Assembly: GCA_963732775.1 (NCBI GenBank)
Contig: CAVTAR010000004.1
Coordinates: forward strand, 372,001 to 436,000
Origin: CAVRQM01 sp963732775
GTDB taxonomy: Bacteria > Pseudomonadota > Alphaproteobacteria > Acetobacterales > Acetobacteraceae
Direction of reading: 5' to 3'
Length of the DNA stretch: 64,000 bases
Part shown: positions 36,987-46,255 of the stretch, in pieces
How positions within the stretch are numbered: position 1 is the stretch's first letter
Layout of the letters: each line of letters starts with the position of its first letter
Translations under genes and position numbers: made by a program
Notes under the pieces: generated by a model
What the model was told of the DNA's origin: nothing
Database searches by the model: none
What the model saw: only the letters and a program-made list of their open reading frames with translations

Positions 36987-38480
36987 TCACTCGACCGGCT
37001 GGCCCGCGTTGATGCGCCGGATGGTGCCCGTGGTGCTGTGGCCGGCCTCGAGCGGGATCAGCACCACCTGGCCGCCATGGGCGCGCACGAAGGCGCCGCC
37101 CACCACCTCGTCGAGCGCGTAGTCAGCCCCCTTGAACAGCACGTCGGGCCGCAGCGCCTCGATCAGCTCGCCGGGCGTGTCCTGGTCGAACAGCACCACG
37201 AGGTTAGCCGCCGCCATGCTGGCCATCACGGTGGAGCGCGCCGCCTCGTTCTGCACCGGTCGCTCGGGGCCCTTCAGCCGGCGCACGGACTCGTCGCTGT
37301 TGAGCGCCACCACCAGCCGGTCGCAGCCGGCGCGCGCGGCGGCCAGCAGCCGCACGTGGCCGGGATGGATCAGGTCGTAGCAGCCGTTGGTGAACCCGAC
37401 CTTCAGGCCGCGGGCGCGCCAGCCGGCGACCCGCACCCGCGCCTCGGACCAGTCGACCACCTTCTCGTCGACGGGGCCGAGCTGCTCGCGCCGCAGCGCG
37501 GTGGCGAGTTCGGCATGATCGACCGTGGCCGTGCCGAGCTTGCCGACCACGATGCCGGCGGCGAGGTTGGCCAGCATCGCCGCCTCGGGCATGGGGGCAC
37601 CGGCCGCCAGCGCGATGGCGAACGTCGCCACCAGCGTGTCGCCGGCGCCCGAGACGTCGGCCACCTGCTGCGCGTGGGTCGGCAGGTGCAGCGGCGCGCG
37701 GTCGTGGCGCACCAGCGTGAGGCCGCGCTCGGAGCGCGTCACGAGCACCGCGTCGGCCTGCGCCTGCTCCAAGGCGCGCCGCCCGGCCTCGGCCACGGCG
37801 GCGTCGTCGACCCCGGACAGCCCGCTCACCAGCGCGGCCTCGCCCTGGTTCGGCGTCAGCACGGTGGCGCCGTAATAGGCGGCGAAGTTGGGCCGCTTCG
37901 GGTCGACGATCACCGGGATGTCGCGCGCGCAGGCGGCGTTGATGGCGCCTTCCAGCACCGCGTCGGACAGCACGCCCTTGGCATAGTCCGACAGGATCAC
38001 CACGCCGGCGCCGTCGAGGGCGGCCGTGAAGGCGTCCACGATCGCGTCGGCGAGGCTGGTCGGCGGCTGCACCTCCTCCTCGTCGAGGCGCAGCAGCTGG
38101 TGACCGTGGCTGACGAAGCGGGTCTTCACCGTGGTCGGCCGGCCGGCCGCGCGCACCAGGCGCGCCTCCACGCCGCCGGCCTCGCGGCACAGCGCCTCCA
38201 CCTCGTCGCCGGCGTGGTCGTCGCCGACCACGCCCATCAGGATGGCCAGCGCGCCGAGCGAGGCGATGTTGCGCGCGACGTTGGCGGCACCCCCCAGCAC
38301 CGCGCGCGAGCCGCCGCGGCGCAGCACCGGGATCGGTGCCTCGGGCGAGATGCGGCGCACCTCGCCGTGGACGTAGCGGTCGAGCATGATGTCGCCGAGC
38401 ACCAGCACGCGGCGGCCCTCGAAGCGGGCGAGCCAGTGCGCGAGGTCGGCGTCGGCGATGTCGTTGCGGCGCTGCTGCAT
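36987..38480 (-). CDS. hldE: Bifunctional heptose-7-phosphate kinase / heptose-1-phosphate adenylyltransferase HldE
   Basis: A 497-residue enzyme for two steps of ADP-heptose synthesis, needed for LPS inner core or other heptose-containing glycans. The N-terminal PfkB kinase (to about residue 310) has LVLGDIMLDRYVHGEVRRISPEAP and the catalytic DVSGAGDTLVATFA. The C-terminal nucleotidyltransferase has FTNGCYDLIHPGHVRLL (HxGH motif) and STTGTIRRI near the end. The ATG at 38480 fits the family; an upstream start adds 12 residues. It is divergent from the AGE epimerase gene, and the GT9-containing gene downstream could use its product. Confidence 0.95.
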   Translation of the reverse strand: MQQRRNDIADADLAHWLARFEGRRVLVLGDIMLDRYVHGEVRRISPEAPIPVLRRGGSRAVLGGAANVARNIASLGALAILMGVVGDDHAGDEVEALCREAGGVEARLVRAAGRPTTVKTRFVSHGHQLLRLDEEEVQPPTSLADAIVDAFTAALDGAGVVILSDYAKGVLSDAVLEGAINAACARDIPVIVDPKRPNFAAYYGATVLTPNQGEAALVSGLSGVDDAAVAEAGRRALEQAQADAVLVTRSERGLTLVRHDRAPLHLPTHAQQVADVSGAGDTLVATFAIALAAGAPMPEAAMLANLAAGIVVGKLGTATVDHAELATALRREQLGPVDEKVVDWSEARVRVAGWRARGLKVGFTNGCYDLIHPGHVRLLAAARAGCDRLVVALNSDESVRRLKGPERPVQNEAARSTVMASMAAANLVVLFDQDTPGELIEALRPDVLFKGADYALDEVVGGAFVRAHGGQVVLIPLEAGHSTTGTIRRINAGQPVE

Positions 38481-38637
38481 GGTCCCGTCACTACAAGCCG
38501 GCCTTCGCACGTGCAACCGAAACCCGCGCCGGCCGTGTGACGCTTCGCGGAAACCGGCCGCCGCCCGGGCGCAGCGGCTTGCAGGGGCCCGCCGATTGCA
38601 GGATCACGGCCTCCCGCCCTCGTTCGCCGGTGCCCCC

Positions 38638-39801
38638 ATGAGCCTTTCCGCGACCAGCCCGCGCCGCACCAGCCCGGTGGCCGACTTCCGCGACTTCGCC
38701 ATGCAGCGGCTGCTCGGCCTGTGCCGCGACCAGTTCGCCGACGCCGTCCATGGCGGCTTCCACGAGGAGCTGGACGAGACCGGCCAGACGCTGCCGAGCG
38801 GGCGCAAGCGGCTGATGGTGCAGTGCCGCCAGCTCTATGTGCTGAGCCACGCGGCCCTGCTCGGCGACCGCAGCGGGCAGGCCGCGGCCGAACAGGGCTA
38901 CGCCTTCCTGCGCCGCGCCTTCGCCGACCCGGTGCATGGCGGCTGGCGCTTCTCGGTCACGCCCGAGGGCGCCCCGCTCGACGACGCGAAGGACCTCTAC
39001 GCGCACGCCTTCGTGCTGTTCGCGCTGGCCTACCTGCACCGCGCCTTCGCCGCCCCGGACGCGCTGCGCCTGGCCGCGAAGACCATGGACGTCCTGCGCG
39101 CGAAGATGGCGGCACCCGGCGGCGGCTTCTGGGACGGCGCGGACGCATCCTGGACGCCGCGGACGCTGGCGCGCCAGCAGAACCCGCACATGCACCTGGT
39201 GGAGGGCGTGCTGGCGATGTTCGAGGCGAGCGGCGACGCGGCCTGGCTCGCCGAGGCCGACGCGCTGGTGGCGCTGTTCCAGGAACGCCTCTACGACCCG
39301 GCGAGCGCCACGCTGGGCGAGCATTTCGCGCCGGACTGGCGCTGGCACCCCGAGCGCGGCCACATCGTCGAGGTCGGGCACCATTTCGAGTGGGTGTGGC
39401 TGCTGCACCGCTACGCCGCGCTGACCGGGCGCGCGCTGCCGGCTGCCGAGGCCGAGGCGCTGTACCAGAAGGCGATGCGGCACGGCTTCCACCCCGAACA
39501 TGGCGGCATCCACGACCAGGTCGCCCGCGACGGCACGCCGATCCTGCGGACCCGGCGCATTTGGCCGGTGGCCGAGGCGATCAAGGCGCAGGTGGCCCGC
39601 CTCGAGGCCGGGCTGCCGGTCGGCGAGGGCCAGCCGGCGCGGCTGATCGAGCACCTGTTCGCCGACTGGCTGCGCCCCGCGCGGCTCGGCTGGATCGAGA
39701 CCGAGGCGGAGGACGGCACGCCGGTGCGGCGCAGCCTGCCGGGCAGCACGCCGTACCACCTGTTCCTGGCCGCCGCCGAGGCGGCGCGCGTGCTGGGGTG
39801 A
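38638..39801 (+). CDS. AGE family epimerase/isomerase
   Basis: A 387-residue (alpha/alpha)6-barrel enzyme of the N-acylglucosamine 2-epimerase / mannose isomerase group. Visible motifs are VHGGFHEELDETGQTL, KRLMVQCRQLYVLSHA, DLYAHAFVLFALAYLHRAF, the catalytic His-containing QQNPHMHLVEGVLAMFEA and EVGHHFEWVWLLHRY, and RRIWPVAEAIKA. Such enzymes interconvert mannose, fructose, glucose or their N-acyl forms; the substrate cannot be told apart here. It lies at the head of the glycan gene set, 114 bp before the giant glycosyltransferase. It probably supplies a sugar precursor. Confidence 0.88.
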   Translation: MSLSATSPRRTSPVADFRDFAMQRLLGLCRDQFADAVHGGFHEELDETGQTLPSGRKRLMVQCRQLYVLSHAALLGDRSGQAAAEQGYAFLRRAFADPVHGGWRFSVTPEGAPLDDAKDLYAHAFVLFALAYLHRAFAAPDALRLAAKTMDVLRAKMAAPGGGFWDGADASWTPRTLARQQNPHMHLVEGVLAMFEASGDAAWLAEADALVALFQERLYDPASATLGEHFAPDWRWHPERGHIVEVGHHFEWVWLLHRYAALTGRALPAAEAEALYQKAMRHGFHPEHGGIHDQVARDGTPILRTRRIWPVAEAIKAQVARLEAGLPVGEGQPARLIEHLFADWLRPARLGWIETEAEDGTPVRRSLPGSTPYHLFLAAAEAARVLG

Positions 39802-39915
39802 TCGCGCGGGACACGCCGCCCCGTTTCCCATGCTGCGCTGCGATGCCGTGCTTGTTTCCCGGCCCCCCGACGTGAGACACACAATGCTCTCTTGCCGCGG
39901 AGGCGGGGCCAGCGC

Positions 39916-42900
39916 GTGAACAAGCAGATCCGGGTGATCGACGAGCGCTCCGAGGCGTTTTCCGAGCTGGAGCCGCTGCCGCCGCCGGTGCGCATCGCGA
40001 TCGAGCAGGCCGAGCTGGACACGGTGGGATTGCTGCACCTGCGCGGCTGGGTGGTGAGCCCGCTGCGCGTCACCGGCGTGCAGCTCCGGCTGGGCGAGCG
40101 GCGGGTCGGCCGCGTCACGGAGTTTTCCTCGCGCGAGGACGTGGCGACCTCGCTCGGCGTGCCGGCGCATTACGCGGTCGGCTTCGCGCTGGTGGTGCCG
40201 GTCGTCGCCGAGCAGGCCGAGCTGCCGCTGCGGGCGCTGGCCACCGACGCCAGCGGCAACGTCGCCGAGGCGGCGCGCGCCATCGAGCGCGCCGACCCGC
40301 CGGCCGAGGCGCCCGACCCCGCCACCGCCATCATGGGCGTGCTGGAGGAGGCGGCGATCGACCGGGCCGGGATGCTGACGGTGCGCGGCTGGGCGCTGAG
40401 CCGGGCGGCGATCACCGACGTGCACGTGGTGATCGGCGAGCGGGTGCTGGGGCTCGCCACCACCGGGCTGTCGCGTGCCGACGTGGCCGCCGCCTTCCCG
40501 GGCGTCGCCGGCGCGGCGCGCTCCGGCTTCCTGCTGCACGTCCGCGCCGGCGAGGAGGCGCTGCCCGACCTGCCGCTGCGCGTGCTGGTGGCCGCCGGCC
40601 GGCACGCCGCGCACGAACTGCTGGGCAGCGTCGAGGACGCGCGCGCCCGGCCCGGCGGCGTGCTCGACCCGAGTGCCGCCGAGCCGCCGGCGCCGGGACG
40701 GCAGGCGCATGTGGCCGGCGCGCCCACGCCGATGGTGGCGCAGGTGGAGGACGCGCGGGTCAACGACCGCGGCATCCTGACGGTGCGCGGCTGGGCGGTC
40801 AGCCTGTCGCCGGTGCAGCACGTCCACGTGTATGTCGGCGGCGCGCTGCTCGGCATCGCCCAGCGCGGCATCCAGCGCGACGACGTGGCCCTCGCGCATC
40901 CCGAATACCCCGACGCCGCGAACTCCGGCTTCCTGCTGACGCAGGAGGTCGACGACGCGGCGCTGGCCGACCGCGTCGCGCGCGTGGTGGTGACGGCGGT
41001 GGGCGAGATCACCCGCGAGCTGGCGGTGACGCTGGCCGTGGCGCCGGTGATCCGCCGCCGCGGCACGCGCGACGGGGTGGTGCATTTCCATTGCGACTCC
41101 GTCTCGCTGACCGAGGACGGCACGCTGTCGTTCGGCGGCTGGGCGGTGTGCGCCTCGGGCATCGCCGGCATCGACGTGATGGTGGGCGAGGTCGAGGCCG
41201 GCGCGGTGGAGGTGGGCCAGGACCGCCCCGACGTCGGCAACCACTTTCCGGAGATCCCGCAGGCGCGCAAGGCCGGGTTCCGCTTCTCCAGGCCGCTCGG
41301 CCAGCGCTTCGAGGGCGAGCACGTGGTGCGCATCACCGTGCGCGGGCGCGACGGCGAGGAGAAGGTGGTGCTGCAGCCGGTGCTGGCGCGCCCGGTGCAG
41401 GTGGCGGGCAGCGGCGGCAACGCGGCGGTCGGCGAGGGCGGCGGCATCCGGCTGTGCTTCGACAGCCCGCAGGTGGCGGGCGGCGCGATGACGGAGCCGG
41501 TGCGCGGCTTCCTGTCGCTGGCCGGCTGGGCGATCGCCGACCCGGGCGTGGCGCACGTCGAGGTGTTCGTCGACGACCAGAGCCAGGGCCACGCCTTCTA
41601 CGGCATCCGCCGCGAGGACCTGCAGAACGCGATGCCGGACCGCGACGTGCTGCTGTCGGGCTTTGCCATGCTGATCCCGCCGCAGATCATGAAGCGCGGC
41701 AGCCACGAGGTGCGCGTCGTCGTCACCGACAAGGACGGCCGCACGCTGGACGACACGTTCACCTGCGAGGCGCGCGCCACGGTGGAGGCGCCGGGGCCCT
41801 GGGCGCTGCGCCGCAAGCTGACGCAGGGCGAGATCGACCTGTCGCTCGCCGTGCTCGACCGCGCCGGCTACCGGCCGCGCTGGGTGCTGCTGCTGCTGCT
41901 GCACGGCACCACCGCGGTCGACGTGAAGCGGCTGCGGGCCAGCATCGCGACGCTGCGCCACCAGGCCTATCCCGACTGGCGCCTCGTGGTCTCGGTGCCG
42001 GCCGGGGCGGACATCGCGGCGCTGCGCGCGGCGGTGTTCCATGGCCACGAGGACCTCGCGGGGCGGGTCGAGACGGTGGTGCTGCCGCCCGAGGCGTCGC
42101 TGGCCGAGCTGGCGGGCACCGGGGAGGCCATGGTCTGCCTGCTCGGCGCCGGCGACCGGCTGGGCGACGACGCGCTGCTGGAGCTGAGCGTCGAGGCGGC
42201 GATCAACGGGCGGCCCGACTTCGTCTACAGCGACGAGCGCCGGCTCGACCCGGCGGACGGGCAGCGCAAGGCGTTCTTCAAGCCGGACTGGTCGCCCGAC
42301 CTGCTGCTGAGCACGAACTACATCGGCCGGCTGTGGGCGGCGACCCCCGATTTGCTGCGCCGCGCCGAATTGCGGCTCGACGACCTGGAGCGGCACGGCG
42401 AGTACGACGCGGTGCTGCGGCTGACCGAGAAGGCCGCGCGCATCCAGCACGTGGCGAAGGTGCTGGGCGGCCGGCGCGGGCGGCCGGACCGGCCGGGGCT
42501 GGAGCGCCGCGCCCTGCTGCGGGCGATGCGCCGGCGGCGGATCGCCGGCGAGGTGCGGCCCGGCTGCCTGCCCGGCATCTACCGCATCAAGCGCGAGCTG
42601 CGCACGCCGGGGCTGGTGTCCATCATCATCCCCACCATCGCCTCGAAGGGCCTGGTGAAGATCACGCTCAATTCGCTGCGGGAGAAGACGCGCTATCGCA
42701 ACTTCGAGGTGATCCTGCTCGACAACATCCGCAACGCCCAGGACCCCGAGAAGCTCGCCTGGAAGCAGTGGATGCGGCAGAACGCCGACGTCACGATCGA
42801 GATCCGCGAGCGCTTCAACTGGTCGCGCTTCAACAACCGCGGCGCCCGGCGGGCGAAGGGCGAGTACCTGCTGTTCCTGAACGACGACATGGAGATCCTG

Positions 42901-44676
42901 GACGGCGGCGGCGGCTGGCTCGACGCGATGCTGGAGCACGCGCAGCGCGACGAGGTGGGCGTCGTCGGGCCGCAGCTCTTGTACAGCAACGGCAAGGTGC
43001 AGCACGCCGGGATGTTCCTGACCGACAGCGTGGCGCGGCACGCCTTCCGCTTCGCCTCCGCCGACGAGCCGGGCACGTTCGGGCTGGCGCTGATGCAGCG
43101 CAACGTTATCAGCGTGACCGGCGCCTGCATGCTGATGCGCCGCGCCGTGTTCGACGAGCTGGGCGGCTTCGACGAGGCGCACACCGTGACCAACAACGAC
43201 CTCGATTTCTGCCTGCGGGTGCGCCGCGCCGGCAAGCGCGTGGTGTTCACGCCGTACGCGTCGATGATCCACCACGAGATGGTGTCGCGCGCGAAGATCG
43301 CGGACATCTACAACTCGAGCCGGTTCGACGCCGAGTGGAAGGACCTGTTCCTGCAGGGCGACCCGTTCTTCAGCCCGCACCTCAGCACCGACAGCGACGA
43401 CTACCTGCCCGACGCCGAGCGGCTGCGGGTGCTGACCGTGGGCCACCCGATCATCGCCAAGCAGGACGTGAAGCGCATCCTGGCGATGAAGGTCGACCAC
43501 ATCGGCGACTTCATCACCGCCTTCCCGGCGTTCCAGCGCATCAAGGAACATTTCCCCGACGCCGAATTATGCGTGCTGGCGGCGAAGGCCTCGCTGTCGC
43601 TGGCCAAGCTCGAACCCTCGATCGACCGCATGATCGAGTTCAACTTCTTCCACGCCCGCTCCGAGAAGGGCACGCGGGCGCTGGCGCAGAAGCAGCTCGC
43701 CGAGCTGCACGCGCGGCTCGCGCCGGAGCGGTTCGACATCGCGCTCGACCTGCGCCGCCACGGCGACACCCGCCACGTGCTGCGCCACACCGGGGCGCGG
43801 TGGCTGGCCGGCTTCGACCGCAACAACGAGGCGAAGTACCTGGACATCGCGGTGGACTGGGAGGGCGACATGGCGCGCGAGGCCAAGCGCATCCACGTCA
43901 CCGACGCGCTGATCCAGCTCGTCGACGCGATCGCGGTGGCGGCCAAGACCGACCGGCGCATGGTGAAGACGCCCAAGGCGCAAGCCGAGGCGCGCCAGGC
44001 GCTCGCCACGTCCCCGGCCGGGGCGGAGATCGCCGCGGCGCTGTTCCAGCGGCGGGTGGCGTGCGTCCATACCGGGGTCGGCTCGGTGACGCGGCAATGG
44101 CCGCCCGGGCACTATGCCGGGCTGATCGACCTGCTGGTGGGCCACGAGGACGTCAACGTGCTGCTGATCGGCGGCCCGGACGAGGTGGAGACGGTGGCCC
44201 AGGTGATGGCCGCGGTGCGCCGGCCGGAGCGGGTCTATTCGCTGGTCAACCGCATCGGGCTGTCGATGCTGCCGAACGCGCTGCTGTCGTGCGACCTGTA
44301 CGTGGGCAACAACAGCGGCCCGCAGCATCTGGCCGGCTCGCTGGGCATCCCGTGCGTCGGCGTGCATTCCGGCGTGGTGGACGCGACCGAGTGGGGGCCG
44401 ATGGGCGCGCAGGGGGTGGCGATCACCCGCGGCATGGCGTGCAGCCCGTGCTACCTCGCGCGCGCCATCGACTGCCACCGGGGCCTCGCCTGCCTGCACC
44501 GGCTGCGGGTGGGCGACGTCTATCGGCTGTGCCGGCGGATGCTGGCGCTGAGCCTGCCCGTGGCCGAGGTCGCGGCCGTGCCGCCGCCGCCGGAGGTGCT
44601 GCCGGCGCGGCCGCGCTCGCCCGCACGCGCCGCGCCGCCGGGCAAGTGGGGCGCGCGGCAGCGAGATAGCGCCTGA
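39916..44676 (+). CDS. Giant multi-domain glycosyltransferase: five Gly-Trp modules, two GT2-like domains, one GT9 domain
   Basis: About 1,586 residues. Five tandem N-terminal modules of about 90-120 residues start near 35, 148, 280, 395 and 520. Each has a strand with (R/G/A)-G-W-(A/V) then a GxxxxGxx strand and a (S/A/V)-G-F-(A/L/R) end, e.g. LTVRGWAVSLSPVQHVHVYV and NSGFLL. A GT2-like domain (about 640-860) ends in a FVYSDERRLDP...FFKPDWSPDLLLS block. A second GT2 (about 899-1130) has VSIIIPTIASKGL, LFLNDDMEILDG (DxD-type) and NNDLDFCLRVRRAG. A GT9 heptosyltransferase domain (about 1172-1548) has MKVDHIGDFITAFPAF, GSVTRQWPP and VGNNSGPQHLAGSLGIP. No signal or membrane span is seen. I took GTG 39916 (GGAGG upstream) over TTG 39892. 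I do not recognise a named family for the repeat. Confidence 0.88.
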   Translation: MNKQIRVIDERSEAFSELEPLPPPVRIAIEQAELDTVGLLHLRGWVVSPLRVTGVQLRLGERRVGRVTEFSSREDVATSLGVPAHYAVGFALVVPVVAEQAELPLRALATDASGNVAEAARAIERADPPAEAPDPATAIMGVLEEAAIDRAGMLTVRGWALSRAAITDVHVVIGERVLGLATTGLSRADVAAAFPGVAGAARSGFLLHVRAGEEALPDLPLRVLVAAGRHAAHELLGSVEDARARPGGVLDPSAAEPPAPGRQAHVAGAPTPMVAQVEDARVNDRGILTVRGWAVSLSPVQHVHVYVGGALLGIAQRGIQRDDVALAHPEYPDAANSGFLLTQEVDDAALADRVARVVVTAVGEITRELAVTLAVAPVIRRRGTRDGVVHFHCDSVSLTEDGTLSFGGWAVCASGIAGIDVMVGEVEAGAVEVGQDRPDVGNHFPEIPQARKAGFRFSRPLGQRFEGEHVVRITVRGRDGEEKVVLQPVLARPVQVAGSGGNAAVGEGGGIRLCFDSPQVAGGAMTEPVRGFLSLAGWAIADPGVAHVEVFVDDQSQGHAFYGIRREDLQNAMPDRDVLLSGFAMLIPPQIMKRGSHEVRVVVTDKDGRTLDDTFTCEARATVEAPGPWALRRKLTQGEIDLSLAVLDRAGYRPRWVLLLLLHGTTAVDVKRLRASIATLRHQAYPDWRLVVSVPAGADIAALRAAVFHGHEDLAGRVETVVLPPEASLAELAGTGEAMVCLLGAGDRLGDDALLELSVEAAINGRPDFVYSDERRLDPADGQRKAFFKPDWSPDLLLSTNYIGRLWAATPDLLRRAELRLDDLERHGEYDAVLRLTEKAARIQHVAKVLGGRRGRPDRPGLERRALLRAMRRRRIAGEVRPGCLPGIYRIKRELRTPGLVSIIIPTIASKGLVKITLNSLREKTRYRNFEVILLDNIRNAQDPEKLAWKQWMRQNADVTIEIRERFNWSRFNNRGARRAKGEYLLFLNDDMEILDGGGGWLDAMLEHAQRDEVGVVGPQLLYSNGKVQHAGMFLTDSVARHAFRFASADEPGTFGLALMQRNVISVTGACMLMRRAVFDELGGFDEAHTVTNNDLDFCLRVRRAGKRVVFTPYASMIHHEMVSRAKIADIYNSSRFDAEWKDLFLQGDPFFSPHLSTDSDDYLPDAERLRVLTVGHPIIAKQDVKRILAMKVDHIGDFITAFPAFQRIKEHFPDAELCVLAAKASLSLAKLEPSIDRMIEFNFFHARSEKGTRALAQKQLAELHARLAPERFDIALDLRRHGDTRHVLRHTGARWLAGFDRNNEAKYLDIAVDWEGDMAREAKRIHVTDALIQLVDAIAVAAKTDRRMVKTPKAQAEARQALATSPAGAEIAAALFQRRVACVHTGVGSVTRQWPPGHYAGLIDLLVGHEDVNVLLIGGPDEVETVAQVMAAVRRPERVYSLVNRIGLSMLPNALLSCDLYVGNNSGPQHLAGSLGIPCVGVHSGVVDATEWGPMGAQGVAITRGMACSPCYLARAIDCHRGLACLHRLRVGDVYRLCRRMLALSLPVAEVAAVPPPPEVLPARPRSPARAAPPGKWGARQRDSA

Positions 44677-44794
44677 TTGCCGTGTTGTTGTTGTTCTGGC
44701 CGGGGGGTTTGGCTAAGTCTGCCGGCGAGCGAGGTCGTGACCGCGAACGGCAGCGTCGGCCCGGGGCGGGGCGGCGTGCCCGATGGAGGCTGGG

Positions 44795-46255
44795 ATGAAC
44801 GAGACCGTGCCGAACTACTATATCGAATCCGAGTACATCTCGATGTATCCCGACATCGCCGACGCGGTCCGCGACGGCGTGTGGAGCAGCGGCGCGGCCC
44901 ACTACATCGTGCACGGCCGGGCCGAGGGGCGGCAGACCTATCGTTTCGACGAGGCGTTCTATCTCCGCTCCTACCCGCTGGCCCGGCGCGAGGTGGATGA
45001 CGGCCTGGCCGTGTCGCCCCGCGAGCACTACGAAAAGTTCGGCTGCAACCGCGGCTACCTGCCGCACGCCACCTCGCCGCGCCCGGACAACCCGACGGCG
45101 GCGCCGTCGCGGTTCGGCGGGCTGTGGATCGACCAGCCGAACGCGCGCGACATCGTCGCCGGGCGGCACGAGACCGGGCACATCAGCGAGGAGCTCGCCC
45201 AGCAGCTCACGTTCTTCATCGACAACGGCTACGTGGTGATCGACGGCGCCATCCCGGAGGCGCAGCTCGTCCCGGCGCTCGACGCGCTGGAGCAGGCCTA
45301 TTCCGGCGAGATCGCCAACCTGCTGTTCGAGTGCAACGCCGTGGTCAACCAGCACTCGCCGTTCCAGCCGGCGTTCGTCGACAAGCCCTCCAAGGCGCTC
45401 GACATCCACTGGTTCTCGGACGCGATCCGCGACCTGGTATTCTCCGAGCGCATCAACCGTTTCCTGGAGCTGCTGTTCGACGCGCGGCCGTTCGCCTCGC
45501 AAAGCCTGGGCTTCTATCGCGGCTCCGCGCAGGAAGCGCACCAGGATTCCGCGTTCGTGCCGTACACGCTGCAGCGCGGCTTCGTCGCCTCGTGGATCGC
45601 GCTCGAGGACGTGGAGGCCGGCGCCGGCGAGCTGTTCTACTACGTCGGCAGCCACCGGTTCGGCGACTATCTCTACGACAACCAGTACAAGAGCGTGAGC
45701 GAGGCGGTGCGCGCCGGGGTGCCGCAGGAGGCGGCCAACGAGATGGTCGGCCCGCACGTGAGCAGCCTGCCGGTGCGTGCCAAGGAACAGGACTTGCCGG
45801 AGCGCACCTTCATCGCCAGGCGCGGCGACGCGCTGATCTGGCACGCCGACCTCGCCCATGGCGGCAAGCCGATCTCGACCGCACGCTCACGCAAGAGCGT
45901 GGTGACGCATTACAGCGGCAAGTACAGCGCGCCGCTGTTCGCCGAGCGCATCGCGACGCCGCTGCGCGAGCACAAGGGCCGCGGCTTCTACACCACCTCG
46001 CATTACCCGAGCCGCCCGCCGGAGAATGGCCGCGTCCGCGCGCCGGCGCCCGCGGAACCGGTCGCCGTGGTGGTGCGGCCCGAGCCGGCCCGCGCCGCGC
46101 CGGTCGGGATGGCGCCGGTCGGGATGGCGCCGGTCGGGATGTCGCCGGTTGGGGCGACGCCGGTGGTGGCCGAGCCGGCGACGTCCGAGCCGGTGCGGGC
46201 ACAGGCGACCCGCACGACGGGCGGCTCGCGCAAGAGCTCGGGCGGCTCGCGTTGA
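44795..46255 (+). CDS. Phytanoyl-CoA dioxygenase-like protein with N-terminal sugar-locus repeats
   Basis: A 486-residue protein. The N-terminus has two copies of a short motif (residues about 7-49 and 52-91): Y-(I/L)-x-x-Y-P followed by H-Y-x-x-x-G-x-x-(E/R)-G, found in other proteins of polysaccharide loci. A PhyH-type 2-oxoglutarate/Fe(II) oxygenase domain (about 130-400) has the iron ligands His249-x-Asp251 (QEAHQDSAF) and His355 (LAHGGKP), followed by Arg. The tail is Pro/Ala/Val-rich with a five-residue repeat and a Ser/Gly/Arg end. The ATG at 44795 follows GGAGG. It follows the glycosyltransferase gene by 118 bp, and its stop overlaps the sulfotransferase start, so hydroxylation of a glycan or lipid is inferred. 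Confidence 0.8.
   Translation: MNETVPNYYIESEYISMYPDIADAVRDGVWSSGAAHYIVHGRAEGRQTYRFDEAFYLRSYPLARREVDDGLAVSPREHYEKFGCNRGYLPHATSPRPDNPTAAPSRFGGLWIDQPNARDIVAGRHETGHISEELAQQLTFFIDNGYVVIDGAIPEAQLVPALDALEQAYSGEIANLLFECNAVVNQHSPFQPAFVDKPSKALDIHWFSDAIRDLVFSERINRFLELLFDARPFASQSLGFYRGSAQEAHQDSAFVPYTLQRGFVASWIALEDVEAGAGELFYYVGSHRFGDYLYDNQYKSVSEAVRAGVPQEAANEMVGPHVSSLPVRAKEQDLPERTFIARRGDALIWHADLAHGGKPISTARSRKSVVTHYSGKYSAPLFAERIATPLREHKGRGFYTTSHYPSRPPENGRVRAPAPAEPVAVVVRPEPARAAPVGMAPVGMAPVGMSPVGATPVVAEPATSEPVRAQATRTTGGSRKSSGGSR
46097..46156 (+). repeat. 15-bp tandem repeat in the dioxygenase gene
   Basis: Three identical 15-bp units (GCGCCGGTCGGGATG) and a fourth diverged one encode A-P-V-G-M repeats in the low-complexity tail of the protein. 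The count could vary between strains by slippage without breaking the frame. Confidence 0.8.

Noticed and set aside
38491..43551. Minus-strand open frame of 1,686 codons
   Set aside because: It is antisense to the AGE and glycosyltransferase genes, has no domain motifs and is rich in Arg/His/Gln as expected for shadow frames in GC-rich DNA.
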